From NCBI RefSeq assembly GCF_014193845.1, contig NZ_JACHZX010000001.1:310001-374000 (forward strand): a DNA stretch of 64,000 nt, in the 5' to 3' direction. A model generated the notes under the pieces. That model was not told the DNA's origin. It saw only the letters and a program-made list of their open reading frames with translations, and made no database searches. Numbering within the stretch: position 1 is the first letter of the stretch; each line of letters opens with the position of its first letter. The position numbers were made by a program, and so were the translations under genes. This stretch comes from Sphingomonas sp. BK345. Lineage in GTDB: Bacteria > Pseudomonadota > Alphaproteobacteria > Sphingomonadales > Sphingomonadaceae. Positions 26,246 to 35,893 of this stretch are shown here, piece by piece.

Positions 26246-27271
26246 ATGTTCTCGTTCAGATCCGCTCTGCTGAACGGTGCGGTCGTGGCGGTTCTCGCCT
26301 CCGGCTTCGTCGCGTGCCGCGCTTACCAGGCGTTCGCGGCCGAGAAAGCGACGTTCGATCCCCCGCCGGCGCTGGCACGAACGGACTTCCCCGCATGGCC
26401 GTATCCGCGCGGCATCCCGGACGACGAGAAGGAAGAGGGCAAGTTGTTCCACGTCCCCGGGAGCAAGCAGGCCTTCACCTTCACTCAGATCAACGGGCAG
26501 CGCGCCACGATCGACTGGTTTCCGGAGCGTCATCCGACCCCGCCACCGCCCGTGATCAGCGGGAGAGCGGGTGCCTACAACGCCTGCGGACAATGTCATC
26601 TCATCGATGGCGGCGGTAAGCCGGACACGAGCGATCTGCGCGGTCTGCCCGTCGACTACATGCTGCAACAGCTCGCCGACATGAGGGACGACCATCGGCA
26701 CGCGTCGATCAACGGTGCGCCGCTCGCCAAGATGATCGAGATCGCGAAGGCACTGCCGCTCGACGATGCGCGACAAGCCTCCGAATATTTCCACTCGATC
26801 AAGCCTGTGAAGAGGCTCCGCCTGATCGAGGGCGACGTCGTGCCCGTCACCCGCCCGGCGGCGCACGCGATACAGAAGGTTGACCCGAGCGGCGCCACCG
26901 AGCCGATCGGAACCCGGATCATCGAGGTGCCGCAGGATTTTGAGCGCACCTCGTTGCGCGATCCGTCGTCCGGCTTCATCGCCTATGTACCAGCGGGCAG
27001 CATCAAGAAAGGCAAGGCACTCGCGACGAGCGGCGGAGGGGGCAGGACCTTGCCCTGCGCCTCGTGCCATGGTGACGGCATGAGGGGTTCGGGCGCCGAA
27101 TTCCCCGGCATCGCCGGCCGATCGCCGACCGCTATGGCCCGCCAGCTGTATGATTTTAAAAGCGGCACGCGCGACGGCAAGAACGCGGTGGCGATGAAGC
27201 CGGTGGTCGCGCGGCTCTCCGACGCGGACATCGTGAACCTCGCGGCCTATCTGGCATCGCTCGATCCTTGA
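26246..27271 (+). CDS. Di-haem cytochrome c family protein
   Basis: A 341-residue exported protein with two haem-attachment sites, CGQCH (114-118) and CASCH (271-275), each in a c-type fold. The C-terminal half is a canonical cytochrome c with GIAGRSPTAMARQLYDF and LSDADIVNLAAYLASL. The N-terminal helix (LLNGAVVAVLASGFVAC) is a signal or lipoprotein-like anchor. Cytochromes of this kind accept electrons from periplasmic PQQ or GMC dehydrogenases. The divergent PQQ dehydrogenase nearby is the obvious candidate partner, by position only. Confidence 0.88.
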   Translation: MFSFRSALLNGAVVAVLASGFVACRAYQAFAAEKATFDPPPALARTDFPAWPYPRGIPDDEKEEGKLFHVPGSKQAFTFTQINGQRATIDWFPERHPTPPPPVISGRAGAYNACGQCHLIDGGGKPDTSDLRGLPVDYMLQQLADMRDDHRHASINGAPLAKMIEIAKALPLDDARQASEYFHSIKPVKRLRLIEGDVVPVTRPAAHAIQKVDPSGATEPIGTRIIEVPQDFERTSLRDPSSGFIAYVPAGSIKKGKALATSGGGGRTLPCASCHGDGMRGSGAEFPGIAGRSPTAMARQLYDFKSGTRDGKNAVAMKPVVARLSDADIVNLAAYLASLDP

Positions 27272-27432
27272 TGGCGTCGATCCCGCGTCGCGCTCGTTGG
27301 CGCGGCGCGATAAGAGGGGCGCGGCAGCGGCTCGGATGCGGCAAGGTGGTGGTCTGACCCTGCGCCTCGCCCCGGTCGCACGTCGGACCAGAGGTGGAAG
27401 GGCTGGACCCCGCACGGTCCGCTGGAGGTGAG

Positions 27433-28551
27433 ATGTACCGGCTGTTCGCTCTTCTGATGATCATGTTCGCCGCGACGGCCGCGACCGCGCCGCAGCGGAC
27501 GGATCGACCGGTCCGCGTCGCGATCGCGCGCCTGACCCACGGCCATGTCGGCGGACTTCTCGGTCGGCGCGCGATCGGCGACGTCGAGATCGTCGGCATC
27601 TACGAGCCCGATCGCGCCGTCGCCGCGCGCACCGTCCGCGATTATCACCTTGACCCCGCGCTCGTGCACGACCGGCTCGCGCCGATGCTGGACCAGGTAC
27701 GACCCGAGGCGGTGCTGGCCTTCGGGGCGGTCGCGGAGCACCGCGCCGTGGTCGAGGCGGCGGCGCCGCGGCGGATCCACGTCATGGTCGAGAAGCCGCT
27801 GAGCTTCGACGCGGCGGAAGCCGCCGCCATGGCGGCCCTGGCGCGGCGACACCATATCCAGCTGCTCACCAATTACGAGACCAGTTGGTATCCGAGCCGA
27901 ACAGCGCTGGGTCGCGCGCTCGTGGCAGGCAACGTCGGAGCGATCCGCAAGGTGGTGTTCCGCGACGGTCATTTCGGCCCGAAGGAGATCGGCGTACAGC
28001 CCGAGTTCCTCTCCTGGTTGGTCGATCCGAACGCCAACGGCGGCGGCGCCATCGTTGATTTCGGCTGCTATGGCGCCAACCTGATGACCTGGCTGATGCA
28101 GGGCAAGGCGCCGACCCGCGTCACCGCGGTGACCCAGCGGCTCAAGCGCGACCCGGTCTACGCGCGGGTCGACGACGAGGCGACGATCGTGCTGACCTAT
28201 CCGAACGCCACCGCCGTCCTGCAGGCGTCGTGGAACTGGCCAGACCACCGCAAGGACATCGAGCTGTTCGGCGAGACGGGCGTGCTGTCGACGCCCGACG
28301 GAAAGACGCTGTTGCTGCGGCGCCGCGGCGAGTCGGCCGATCGGACGCTCGCGACGCCCGCGCCCGCGTTCGCCGACCCGTTCGCCTTCCTGGCCGCGGT
28401 CGTCCGCGGGCGCACCGACGTGACCGAGACGGACCCGTCCTCGCTCGACAACGCGCTGGTCGTGGCGCGGATCCTGGATGCCGCGCGCCGCTCCGCCGCG
28501 ACCGGGCAGACGGTGGCTCTACCGCCGAAATCACCGGGGGCGACGAATTGA
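27433..28551 (+). CDS. Exported Gfo/Idh/MocA-family oxidoreductase
   Basis: A 372-residue NAD(P)-dependent sugar oxidoreductase family member carrying an N-terminal signal-like segment (YRLFALLMIMFAATAATA). The Rossmann part starts RVAIARLTHGHVGGLL, the family's EKP motif is present (HVMVEKPLSFD), and GGGAIVDFGCYGANLM lies in the beta-sheet domain. GGAGGTGAG before ATG 27433 fixes the start. Exported members often act on oligosaccharides in 3-keto sugar pathways with a tightly held cofactor. The adjacent isomerase and glycosidase remnants suggest that a larger sugar pathway once stood here. Confidence 0.87.
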   Translation: MYRLFALLMIMFAATAATAPQRTDRPVRVAIARLTHGHVGGLLGRRAIGDVEIVGIYEPDRAVAARTVRDYHLDPALVHDRLAPMLDQVRPEAVLAFGAVAEHRAVVEAAAPRRIHVMVEKPLSFDAAEAAAMAALARRHHIQLLTNYETSWYPSRTALGRALVAGNVGAIRKVVFRDGHFGPKEIGVQPEFLSWLVDPNANGGGAIVDFGCYGANLMTWLMQGKAPTRVTAVTQRLKRDPVYARVDDEATIVLTYPNATAVLQASWNWPDHRKDIELFGETGVLSTPDGKTLLLRRRGESADRTLATPAPAFADPFAFLAAVVRGRTDVTETDPSSLDNALVVARILDAARRSAATGQTVALPPKSPGATN

Positions 28552-28764
28552 AATAACGAGCGGGTTAGATGCAGCCCGATCTTGAACGGTGCACAGGAAG
28601 AAGGTCGGCGAGCACCCGCCAATCGGGAAGCGGGACATCCATTTCAGCTTCCACCGCCCGTGTCGTGTGAGAGCACGCGCGACCGCAAGCCCAGGTGCTT
28701 AGGGCGCCTTCCCTATTAGAACGGGAGATACACCCGAAGCGCAGCTCCGCCCGGTCAAGCGAGG

Positions 28765-29187
28765 CTAGGACTTCCCACAATCGGCGATGAGAAGGGCGAC
28801 CCGCTCAGCATCCATGCCGCCGCCTCTCGCAGCACACACCCGGCCACTTGCATCAGTCACAAACCCGAACGGCAGGCCCGCCGCGCGTGACATCGCATCG
28901 CTACGGTAGCGACGTTCTTCACCGGCTGGCGGCGTCCAGCGGTAGACCGCCGGAACATCGCGCCACATCGCCCGGGCACGTGGTCCGTCCTCTACCATGA
29001 ACACACGCACCGCCCGAGGTTTGGCCGCCTGCGCGATCGCATCGAGCCGCGAGATCTCAGCGTGACAAGGGGCGCACCAGGGAGCGACGAGCAAGAGCAC
29101 GCTGCCCGCCGGGTAGCGGACGGGCTGTTCGGCGGCGACTGCCGGCACGCCAAAGCATGTCAGAACGGTGATGACTCCGCGCCTCAT
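28765..29187 (-). CDS. Thioredoxin-like periplasmic protein
   Basis: A 140-residue protein with a signal peptide (MRRGVITVLTCFGVPAVAAE), then a thioredoxin fold start and the redox motif APWCAPCHAEI (C38, C41). A later GLPFGFVTDASG corresponds to the cis-Pro region of the fold. It probably reduces or isomerises cysteines of exported proteins. It is divergent from the TonB-domain gene, with the two starts about 75 bases apart. The start is set at ATG 29187, where the signal peptide begins; a longer in-frame start overlaps the neighbour. Confidence 0.75.
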   Translation of the reverse strand: MRRGVITVLTCFGVPAVAAEQPVRYPAGSVLLLVAPWCAPCHAEISRLDAIAQAAKPRAVRVFMVEDGPRARAMWRDVPAVYRWTPPAGEERRYRSDAMSRAAGLPFGFVTDASGRVCAARGGGMDAERVALLIADCGKS

Positions 29188-29263
29188 CGCACGCCAACAT
29201 GCGCTTCTTCCCTCGACAGCGCCGTCGCGCCGTGATGTCTCTGCCGCAACTAAGGGAGGGGTC

Positions 29264-31219
29264 ATGCCCGTATCATTGCTCGCGCTGGTGTTGGCGGGTC
29301 AAGCGGCAGCAGCCGCGCAAGCGCCCGCACCTGCTCCCCAGAGCGCACAGGCGCGCTTCGATGCAGCGAGCCAGGCTGTGGCGGAGGGCCGCTGCGCAGA
29401 GGCCGCCAAGATGTTCGCTACGATGGCGAGAAGCCGCAACCCTCTACTCGCTGCCACGATCGACGTGCGCAACGGGCGCTGCCTGGTTGATCTCGGGCAG
29501 GTGGAGGAAGGCAAGGCAGCGATCGCGCGGGGGCTGCCTGTGCTTGCTGAGAAGGGCATCGAGTTTTCCGGTGACGTCTATGAGGCGCACATGACGCTCG
29601 CACGCTTGGCCGAGCGCACCTTCGACTATGATGAGGCAGCGAAGGAATACCGCGCCGCGGCCGATCCGCTGAAGGGGGGAGCGCGAGTCCCGGCACTGTT
29701 GCGCCTGGCATTGGTGACGATGTTCGATCACGACGGCCGCGCGCTGGCCGCGGCCGAAGAGGCGCGCACACTGGTGCTCGCTGAGCCGGCTCTCAGCAAG
29801 AAGGATCTGGCGGCGGTGCAGACCGTGCACGCACGCGTCCTGTTGAACGAGGGACGCGCGAAGGAGGCTTATACCGAGCTCAAGAACAGCCTGAGCAAGC
29901 AGGGCGGGCTGACCGGCCGTGTCAGCGCCGACGATATTGCGACACGCTCGGACCTGGCGATCGCGGCGCTGAAGAACAACGACCGTGACAATGCGCGACT
30001 ATACCTCGCCTATACTGGCGCTGGGCGGATGCGGGACACACCGTTCACCAGAGCCGCCTCGATGGATCCGCCGGCGTGCGGCGAAGGTGGGCTGGTCCCG
30101 GAGGACGAAGCGATCGTCGAATTCTCGCTGGAGCGCGACGGGCACGTCGCCGGCGTCGCCCCAGTCTACACCAACGGTAATCGCGCAAAGGCCCTGGCAT
30201 TCGCTCGCGCGGTAACGGACTGGTCGTGGCGTGCGGAGGACGTGGCGAAGATCCCCGCGCTGTTCCGCTACACCACGCGGGTCGAGTTGCGCTGCGTCAA
30301 GGCGGATGGTGCGCCTGGCGTGACACGCCCCCTCAAGGATGCGTTCGAGGCATGGCTGATCGAGAAAGGTGCGCCGACCCCACCATGGGCCGAGCAGCCC
30401 GCCGCGTTGGCGCTCGCCACGCAACGCGCGGCGCTCGCCGCGGCTAACACCAGGAACGATACCGTAGCCCAGGCGCAGGCCGCGCTGGCCCTGAGCGACA
30501 ATCCGGTGCTGGACGGACAAGAGCGACCCGCCCTCCACGCCATCGTGCGAACGGCTGTGGCATCGCTCTCGCCACCGGTCGCGGTGCGCACCTATGTCGA
30601 GATGGTGGCGCCCGAGAAGGTCGACGAAGATAGCGAGTCGTGGCGGACGCGGATGCGGACCATTCTGGCGCGGCCTGACGTATCTGGCGATCCGCTGTCG
30701 GCGGCAACGCTGCGATTGCTGATCGCCCAACCCGCGTACCGCAAAGGGCCGCCTGCAGACGCGGCCGTTCTCGTGGCAGCGGTGAGCGGCGACCCGGCGT
30801 TGCCACCACGCCATCCATTGAAGATCGCGGCACTGCTCGAGGAGGCTAATGTCCTTGCCGCGAAGGGCGATGTCGCTGGCGCCCGTGCCGTATTCGATCG
30901 TACCGGGCTCACTGCCGAGCAATGTGCGACCGTTGGCCTTCAGCCTGCGGTACAGCGCATGGGTGGCAGCGCCAGTGACTTTCCCCAGGAGGCACAGCGG
31001 CTTGGCTTCGAGGGCTGGGTACGCACCTCGTTCGACATCACTCCGGACGGACGGACGATCGCGCCGCGGGCCGTGATCGCCTACCCGCCCTTCATCTTCG
31101 ACGAAGCCGCAAACGGCATCATACGCGTCGCTCGCTTCAGCAGCACCTTCCGACCGGAAGGCGCGCTGGCCTGCTCAGGGCAGCAGCAATCCGTGCTTTT
31201 CTTGCTCCCGGGCCGGTGA
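29264..31219 (+). CDS. TPR-like protein with TonB C-terminal domain
   Basis: A 651-residue exported protein. A signal peptide (LALVLAGQAAAAAQ) is followed by alpha-helical repeats of TPR character (RFDAASQAVAEGRCAEAAKMF and further pairs) over about 450 residues. A TonB C-terminal domain lies at the end: FPQEAQRLGFEGWVRTSFDI with the paired strands to VARFSSTFRP. Unlike classical TonB it has no proline spacer or ExbBD neighbours, so it may be a periplasmic adaptor. GGGAGGGG before ATG 29264 supports the start. Such proteins are frequent in sphingomonads. Confidence 0.8.
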   Translation: MPVSLLALVLAGQAAAAAQAPAPAPQSAQARFDAASQAVAEGRCAEAAKMFATMARSRNPLLAATIDVRNGRCLVDLGQVEEGKAAIARGLPVLAEKGIEFSGDVYEAHMTLARLAERTFDYDEAAKEYRAAADPLKGGARVPALLRLALVTMFDHDGRALAAAEEARTLVLAEPALSKKDLAAVQTVHARVLLNEGRAKEAYTELKNSLSKQGGLTGRVSADDIATRSDLAIAALKNNDRDNARLYLAYTGAGRMRDTPFTRAASMDPPACGEGGLVPEDEAIVEFSLERDGHVAGVAPVYTNGNRAKALAFARAVTDWSWRAEDVAKIPALFRYTTRVELRCVKADGAPGVTRPLKDAFEAWLIEKGAPTPPWAEQPAALALATQRAALAAANTRNDTVAQAQAALALSDNPVLDGQERPALHAIVRTAVASLSPPVAVRTYVEMVAPEKVDEDSESWRTRMRTILARPDVSGDPLSAATLRLLIAQPAYRKGPPADAAVLVAAVSGDPALPPRHPLKIAALLEEANVLAAKGDVAGARAVFDRTGLTAEQCATVGLQPAVQRMGGSASDFPQEAQRLGFEGWVRTSFDITPDGRTIAPRAVIAYPPFIFDEAANGIIRVARFSSTFRPEGALACSGQQQSVLFLLPGR

Positions 31220-31265
31220 CGCGGTGCGCGGCGCCGCGGATTGTCGTGAGCCGTCCCCTGCCCTC

Positions 31266-31283
31266 CTGCGCTACCTGGCGCAG
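31266..31283. terminator. Possible bidirectional hairpin between convergent genes
   Basis: CTGCGC and GCGCAG flank a six-base loop in the 105-base gap between the TonB-domain gene (+) and kdpC (-). It is a short stem with no T-run, so evidence is modest. Confidence 0.3.
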
Positions 31284-31324
31284 AAGGGTGTCGGGATGCG
31301 GTCACTCGCCAGCCCCGGCCGGAA

Positions 31325-31924
31325 TCAGCGCGTCGGCGTGTCCGCTGCCGCGGTGCGCGGCAGCGCGCCGAGTGCCTGATTGAGCGCGAGCACGTTGACA
31401 TGCTCCTCACCGAGAACGGAGCCCTCGGACAGCTTGGCGACGAGATTGCGCACCTGCTCGACCGCGACGCCGCGCACCCGCGCGATCCGCGGCGCCTGCG
31501 CCAGCGCGCTCGCGGGTGACAGATCGGGGTCGAGGCCGGAGCCGCTCGCGGTGACCAGATCGGCCGGGAGCGGGCCCGCGACGCCCTCGCCGCGCCGCTT
31601 TGCGACATCAGCCTTTACCCGGTCGACGAGCGCCTGGCTCGCGGGGCCGAGGTTGGAGCCCGAGGAGGACAGGCCGTCATAGCCCTTGCCGGCGGCCGAG
31701 GGACGGGTCTGGAAATAGCGGTCGCCCGTGAACGCCTGGCCCACGACGGTCGAGCCGACCACCTTCCCTTGCGCGTCGCGCACCAGGCTGCCGTTAGCCT
31801 GGCTCGGGAAGATCGCTTGTCCCAAGCCCGTCATGGCGAGCGGGTAAGCGATACCAAGGAGGGCTGCGAACAGGACGGTCATGACGATCGCCGGACGCAG
31901 TGCGGAAGAGAAATCCTTGCCCAT
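31325..31924 (-). CDS. kdpC: Potassium-transporting ATPase subunit C
   Basis: A 199-residue single-span subunit of the Kdp potassium pump. It has an N-terminal helix (IVMTVLFAALLGIAYPL), then the periplasmic domain with FTGDRYFQTRPSAAGKGYD, SSGSNLGP and ASGSGLDPDLSP, all family signatures. KdpC stabilises the complex and assists ATP binding by KdpB. It is the last gene of the run. No kdpD or kdpE follows it, which is unusual. Confidence 0.95.
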   Translation of the reverse strand: MGKDFSSALRPAIVMTVLFAALLGIAYPLAMTGLGQAIFPSQANGSLVRDAQGKVVGSTVVGQAFTGDRYFQTRPSAAGKGYDGLSSSGSNLGPASQALVDRVKADVAKRRGEGVAGPLPADLVTASGSGLDPDLSPASALAQAPRIARVRGVAVEQVRNLVAKLSEGSVLGEEHVNVLALNQALGALPRTAAADTPTR

Positions 31925-31935
31925 CTTCTATCTCC

Positions 31936-33969
31936 TTAGGCGAGGCCGAGGCCACCGACGACGAGGTCGATCAGCTTGATGCCGACGAACGGGGCGAGCA
32001 GGCCGCCGAGGCCGTAGACCGCCAGGTTGCGCGCCAGCAGCGGCCCCGCCGCCATTGGCCGATAGGCCACGCCCTTGAGTGCCAGCGGCACCAGCAGCGG
32101 GATGATGAGCGCGTTGAAGATGATCGCGCTGAGGATCGCCGATTGCGGCGTCGCCAGCCCCATCACGTTGAGCACGCCGAGGCCGGGATAGAGCGCGACG
32201 AACATCGCCGGGATGATCGCGAAATATTTCGCCACGTCATTCGCCACCGAGAAGGTGGTGAGCGCGCCGCGCGTCATCAGCAGCTGCTTGCCGAGCCCGA
32301 CCACCTCGATCAGCTTGGTCGGGTCGCTGTCGAGATCGACCATGTTGCCCGCCTCGCGCGCCGCCTGCGTGCCGGTGTTCATCGCCACGCCGACGTCGGC
32401 CTGCGCCAGCGCGGGCGCGTCGTTGGTGCCGTCACCGCACATCGCCACGAGCTTGCCGCCGGTCTGCTCCTGGCGGATCAGCGCCAATTTGTCCTCGGGC
32501 GTCGCCTGCGCGAGGAAGTCGTCGACGCCGGCCTCGGCCGCGATCGCCGCGGCGGTGAGCGGGTTGTCGCCGGTGATCATCACGGTGCGGATGCCCATGG
32601 TGCGCAGCTCGCCGAAGCGCTCGCGGATCCCGGCCTTGACCACGTCCTTGAGAAAGATCGCGCCGAGCAGGCGCCCGTTCTTGGCGACCGCGAGCGGTGT
32701 ACCACCCGCACGCGCGATCTCGTCGGTGATGCGGCGCAGCTCGGTCGCGGCGGCGGTCTCGCCTGCTCCGGCATTCGCCTTGAGGATCGAGTCGACCGCG
32801 CCCTTCTGGATCAGCGTGTCGCCGGTCTTGATGCCAGAGACGCGCGTCTGGGCGGTGAAGGGGATGATCTCGGCGCCCTGCGGCATCGGCCGCTGCAAGT
32901 CGAACTTGTCGCGCGCGAGCACCACGATCGAGCGGCCCTCCGGGGTCTCGTCGGCGAGGCTGGCGAGCAGCGCCGCCTCGGCGAGCTCGGCATCACTCAC
33001 GCCGCCGACCGAGCGGAACTCGCTCGCCTGGCGGTCGCCGATCGTGATCGTGCCGGTCTTGTCGAGCAGCAGCACGTCGACGTCGCCCGCCGCCTCGACC
33101 GCGCGACCCGACTTGGCGAGCACGTTGAAGCGCACCAGCCGGTCCATGCCCGCGATGCCGATCGCCGAGAGCAGCGCCGCGATCGTCGTCGGGATCAGCG
33201 TGATCAGCAGCGCGGCGAGGATCGCCACCGGGATGCTGCCGCCGGTGTAGGCGGCGAAGCCCGGGATGGTCGCGACCGCGATCAGGAAGATGATCGTCAG
33301 CCCGACGAGCAGCACGGTCAGCGCCACCTCGTTCGGCGTCTTCTGCCGCTCGGCACCCTCGACCAGCGCGATCATGCGGTCGAGGAAGCCCTTGCCTGGC
33401 TCCACCGTGACCTTCACGCGGATCTCGTCGGAGATGACGCGCGTACCCGCGGTCACCGCCGAGCGGTCGCCGCCGGCCTCGCGGATCACCGGCGCGCTCT
33501 CGCCCGTGATCGCGGCCTCGTTGACCGAGGCGACGCCGGAGACGACGTCACCGTCCGAGGGGATCAGGTCGCCCGTCTCGACCAGCACCACGTCGCCGAC
33601 CTTGAGCTGGCTGGCAGCGACGCTCTCATACTGGCGGCCGTCACCCTTGAGCCGCTTGGCGGTGAGCTCGGCCTTGGTGGCGCGCAGGCTCGCCGCTTGC
33701 GCCTTGCCGCGCCCCTCCGCCAGCGCCTCGGCGAAGGTGCCGAACAGCACCGTCAGCCACAGCCACACCACCAGCTGCGCCTTGAAGGCGAGCGTCAGCC
33801 CGTCCCCACCCATGTTGATCGTGATCGTCAGCAGCGTCGCCACGCACGCGGTCACGAACATGACCGGGTTGCGGACCAGCTCCCTGGGATTGAGCTTGAG
33901 GAAGCTTGCCTTGATCGCGGGCACGACGAGGTCGGCCGTGAACAGGCTCTTGGTCTGGGTCTTCGCCAT
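31936..33969 (-). CDS. kdpB: Potassium-transporting P-type ATPase subunit B
   Basis: A 677-residue P-type ATPase that powers potassium import through KdpA. The phosphorylated aspartate is D303 in [16 protein letters not shown] (actuator loop), [14 protein letters not shown] and [18 protein letters not shown] (hinge) are all present and intact. The start at ATG 33969 ([14 protein letters not shown]) is 11 bases after the kdpA stop. The frame is open far upstream, but that part lies antisense-shifted over kdpA and is not coding. Confidence 0.96.
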   Translation of the reverse strand: MAKTQTKSLFTADLVVPAIKASFLKLNPRELVRNPVMFVTACVATLLTITINMGGDGLTLAFKAQLVVWLWLTVLFGTFAEALAEGRGKAQAASLRATKAELTAKRLKGDGRQYESVAASQLKVGDVVLVETGDLIPSDGDVVSGVASVNEAAITGESAPVIREAGGDRSAVTAGTRVISDEIRVKVTVEPGKGFLDRMIALVEGAERQKTPNEVALTVLLVGLTIIFLIAVATIPGFAAYTGGSIPVAILAALLITLIPTTIAALLSAIGIAGMDRLVRFNVLAKSGRAVEAAGDVDVLLLDKTGTITIGDRQASEFRSVGGVSDAELAEAALLASLADETPEGRSIVVLARDKFDLQRPMPQGAEIIPFTAQTRVSGIKTGDTLIQKGAVDSILKANAGAGETAAATELRRITDEIARAGGTPLAVAKNGRLLGAIFLKDVVKAGIRERFGELRTMGIRTVMITGDNPLTAAAIAAEAGVDDFLAQATPEDKLALIRQEQTGGKLVAMCGDGTNDAPALAQADVGVAMNTGTQAAREAGNMVDLDSDPTKLIEVVGLGKQLLMTRGALTTFSVANDVAKYFAIIPAMFVALYPGLGVLNVMGLATPQSAILSAIIFNALIIPLLVPLALKGVAYRPMAAGPLLARNLAVYGLGGLLAPFVGIKLIDLVVGGLGLA

Positions 33970-33980
33970 GATGGCCCCCG

Positions 33981-35684
33981 TTAGAACAGCTGGCCGCGGA
34001 TCATCGCGAGATGATCGGCGATCGGACCGAGCGCGAGGCTCGGCAGGAAGGTGAGGCCGCCCAGGATCAGCACGATCCCGACGAGCAGGCCGACCCACAG
34101 GCCGCCGGTGGTCGGGAACGAGCCCGCGCTCTCCGGCGTGTACTTCTTGGCGGCGAGGCTGCCCGCGATGGCGAGCATCGGCACGATGATGAAGAAGCGG
34201 CCGACCCACATCGCGACACCGAGCAGCCCGTTGTAATAGGGCGTGTTGGCGGTGAGACCCGCGAAGGCCGAGCCGTTGTTCCCGACCGCGCTGGTGAAGG
34301 CGTAGAGGATCTCCGAGAAGCCGTGCGGCCCCTTGTTGAGCGGGCCCGCCAACCCTTGCTGCAGCACCGCCGACAGCGAGGAGAAGCCGAGGATCACGAG
34401 CGGCAGCACCGCGATCGCCAGCACCGCGAGCTTCACCTCGCGGCTCTCGATCTTCTTGCCGACATATTCGGGCGTGCGCCCCACCATCAGCCCGGCGACG
34501 AACACCGCGAGGATCGCGAACAGCAGGAAGCCGTAGATGCCAGCGCCGACGCCGCCGATCACCACCTCGCCGAGCTGGATGTTGAACAGCGGGATCATCC
34601 CGCCCAGCGCGGTGAAGCTGTCGTGCATGCTGTTGACCGCGCCGCACGACGCCGCGGTGGTGACGACCGAGAAGAGCGCGGAGGCGGCGATGCCGAAGCG
34701 TACCTCCTTGCCCTCCATGTTGCCGCCCGCGACGCCGAGCTGATGGAGCACCGGGTTGCCCGCGGCCTCCTGCCAGTAGGTCACCGTCACGCCGGCGAGG
34801 AACAGGATCACCATCGCCGCCAGGATCGCCCAGCCCTGGCGCGTGTTGCCCACCGCCTTGCCGAAGGTCCAGGTCAGCCCGAAGCCGATCAGGAAGATCG
34901 ACAGCATCTCGACCAGGTTGGTCAGCGCGGTCGGGTTCTCGAACGGGTGTGCCGAGTTGGCGTTGAAGAAGCCGCCCCCGTTGGTGCCGAGCATCTTGAT
35001 CGCCTCCTGCGAGGCCACCGGACCGAGCAGGATCGACTGGCGAGCGCCCTCGAGCGTCTGGACGTCGACGACGCCGGCGAGCGTCTGCGGCACGCCGCTG
35101 GCGATCAGGAAGAGGGTGTAGAGAACACAGATCGGCAGCAGCAGGTAGAGCGTGACTCGGGTCACGTCGGCCCAGAAGTTGCCGATGGCCTTCGCCTCGC
35201 GCCGCGCGAAGCCGCGGAACAGCGCGAAGGCGAGCGCGATGCCGGTCGCGGCCGACAGGAAGTTGTGGATCGTCAGCCCCAGCATCTGGCTGAGGTTCGA
35301 CATCGTCGCCTCGCCGCCGTAGCTCTGCCAATTGGTGTTGGTGGTGAAACTCACCGCGGTGTTGAAGGCGAGATCGGGCGAGAGGCCGGCGAGGCCCTGC
35401 GGGTTGCCCGGCAGCACGCCTTGCAGCCTGAGAACCGCGTAGGTGAAGACCAGCAGCGCGACGTTGAACAGCAGCATGTGCAGCGCATAGCGGCGCCACC
35501 CCTGCTCGGCCGTCGGGTCGACCCCGGCAAGCCGGTAGAAGCCGCGCTCGACCGGGCCGAGCACGACGTGGAGCGGCGTGCGCCGCCCCTCGTACAGCGC
35601 GTGGAGCCACAGCCCGATCGGCTTGGTGAGCGCCAGCAGGATGCCGACGAACAGGAGGATCAGGAACCAGCCCTGGAGTGTCAT
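33981..35684 (-). CDS. kdpA: Potassium-transporting ATPase subunit A
   Basis: A 567-residue channel-like subunit that forms the potassium pathway of the Kdp complex. It has ten or more helices and four selectivity-filter-like loops, for example [14 protein letters not shown] and [20 protein letters not shown], the hallmark sequences of KdpA. It sits between kdpF (14 bases upstream) and kdpB. The length is standard for the family. Confidence 0.96.
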   Translation of the reverse strand: MTLQGWFLILLFVGILLALTKPIGLWLHALYEGRRTPLHVVLGPVERGFYRLAGVDPTAEQGWRRYALHMLLFNVALLVFTYAVLRLQGVLPGNPQGLAGLSPDLAFNTAVSFTTNTNWQSYGGEATMSNLSQMLGLTIHNFLSAATGIALAFALFRGFARREAKAIGNFWADVTRVTLYLLLPICVLYTLFLIASGVPQTLAGVVDVQTLEGARQSILLGPVASQEAIKMLGTNGGGFFNANSAHPFENPTALTNLVEMLSIFLIGFGLTWTFGKAVGNTRQGWAILAAMVILFLAGVTVTYWQEAAGNPVLHQLGVAGGNMEGKEVRFGIAASALFSVVTTAASCGAVNSMHDSFTALGGMIPLFNIQLGEVVIGGVGAGIYGFLLFAILAVFVAGLMVGRTPEYVGKKIESREVKLAVLAIAVLPLVILGFSSLSAVLQQGLAGPLNKGPHGFSEILYAFTSAVGNNGSAFAGLTANTPYYNGLLGVAMWVGRFFIIVPMLAIAGSLAAKKYTPESAGSFPTTGGLWVGLLVGIVLILGGLTFLPSLALGPIADHLAMIRGQLF

Positions 35685-35697
35685 GGAATCGCCTCCT

Positions 35698-35787
35698 TCA
35701 GAAGCGTTCGGGGCGGATCAGCACCGCCACGAGGTAGACGAGGAGGCCGAGCGCGGTCAGCGCCGCCAGCCAGAGGTCGAGCGTCAT
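35698..35787 (-). CDS. kdpF: Potassium-transporting ATPase small subunit F
   Basis: A 29-residue single-helix peptide, starting [16 protein letters not shown] and ending LIRPERF. This is the usual KdpF form (hydrophobic helix, then a short tail with RPE+F) and it sits immediately upstream of kdpA. KdpF stabilises the KdpABC complex in the membrane. It is below the usual gene-calling length and easily missed. Confidence 0.88.
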   Translation of the reverse strand: MTLDLWLAALTALGLLVYLVAVLIRPERF

Positions 35788-35799
35788 CGCGTCATCCCC

Positions 35800-35880
35800 T
35801 CACGCATGGTCACACAGGCGGACATAGGCGAGCGTCAGCGCGAACAGGCCGACGATGATCGCGATCCAGAGCAGGTCCAT
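35800..35880 (-). CDS. Tiny membrane peptide upstream of kdpF, 26 aa
   Basis: Twenty-six residues: MDLLWIAIIVGLFALTLAYV followed by RLCDHA, a single transmembrane helix with a short cytoplasmic tail. GGGAG six bases before the ATG is a good ribosome-binding site. It lies 13 bases after the porin stop and 12 before kdpF, so it belongs to the operon. Similar unannotated peptides with a 'Y-R-C(D/E)' end are remembered in front of kdpF in other bacteria. A role as an extra Kdp accessory peptide is inferred. Confidence 0.6.
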   Translation of the reverse strand: MDLLWIAIIVGLFALTLAYVRLCDHA

Positions 35881-35893
35881 CGGATTCTCCCGA

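Noticed and set aside
28565..28780. 71-codon minus-strand frame between the Gfo/Idh gene and the thioredoxin gene
   Set aside because: Irregular composition and overlap with the end of the thioredoxin gene; no supporting motif.
31936..35610. A single 1224-codon frame suggesting a kdpA-kdpB fusion
   Set aside because: Only the last ~677 codons are KdpB; the upstream part is an out-of-frame shadow of kdpA, which has its own intact frame.
34011..35858. 615-codon plus-strand frame opposite kdpA
   Set aside because: Glu/Arg/His-rich antisense artefact overlapping a clearly real kdpA.
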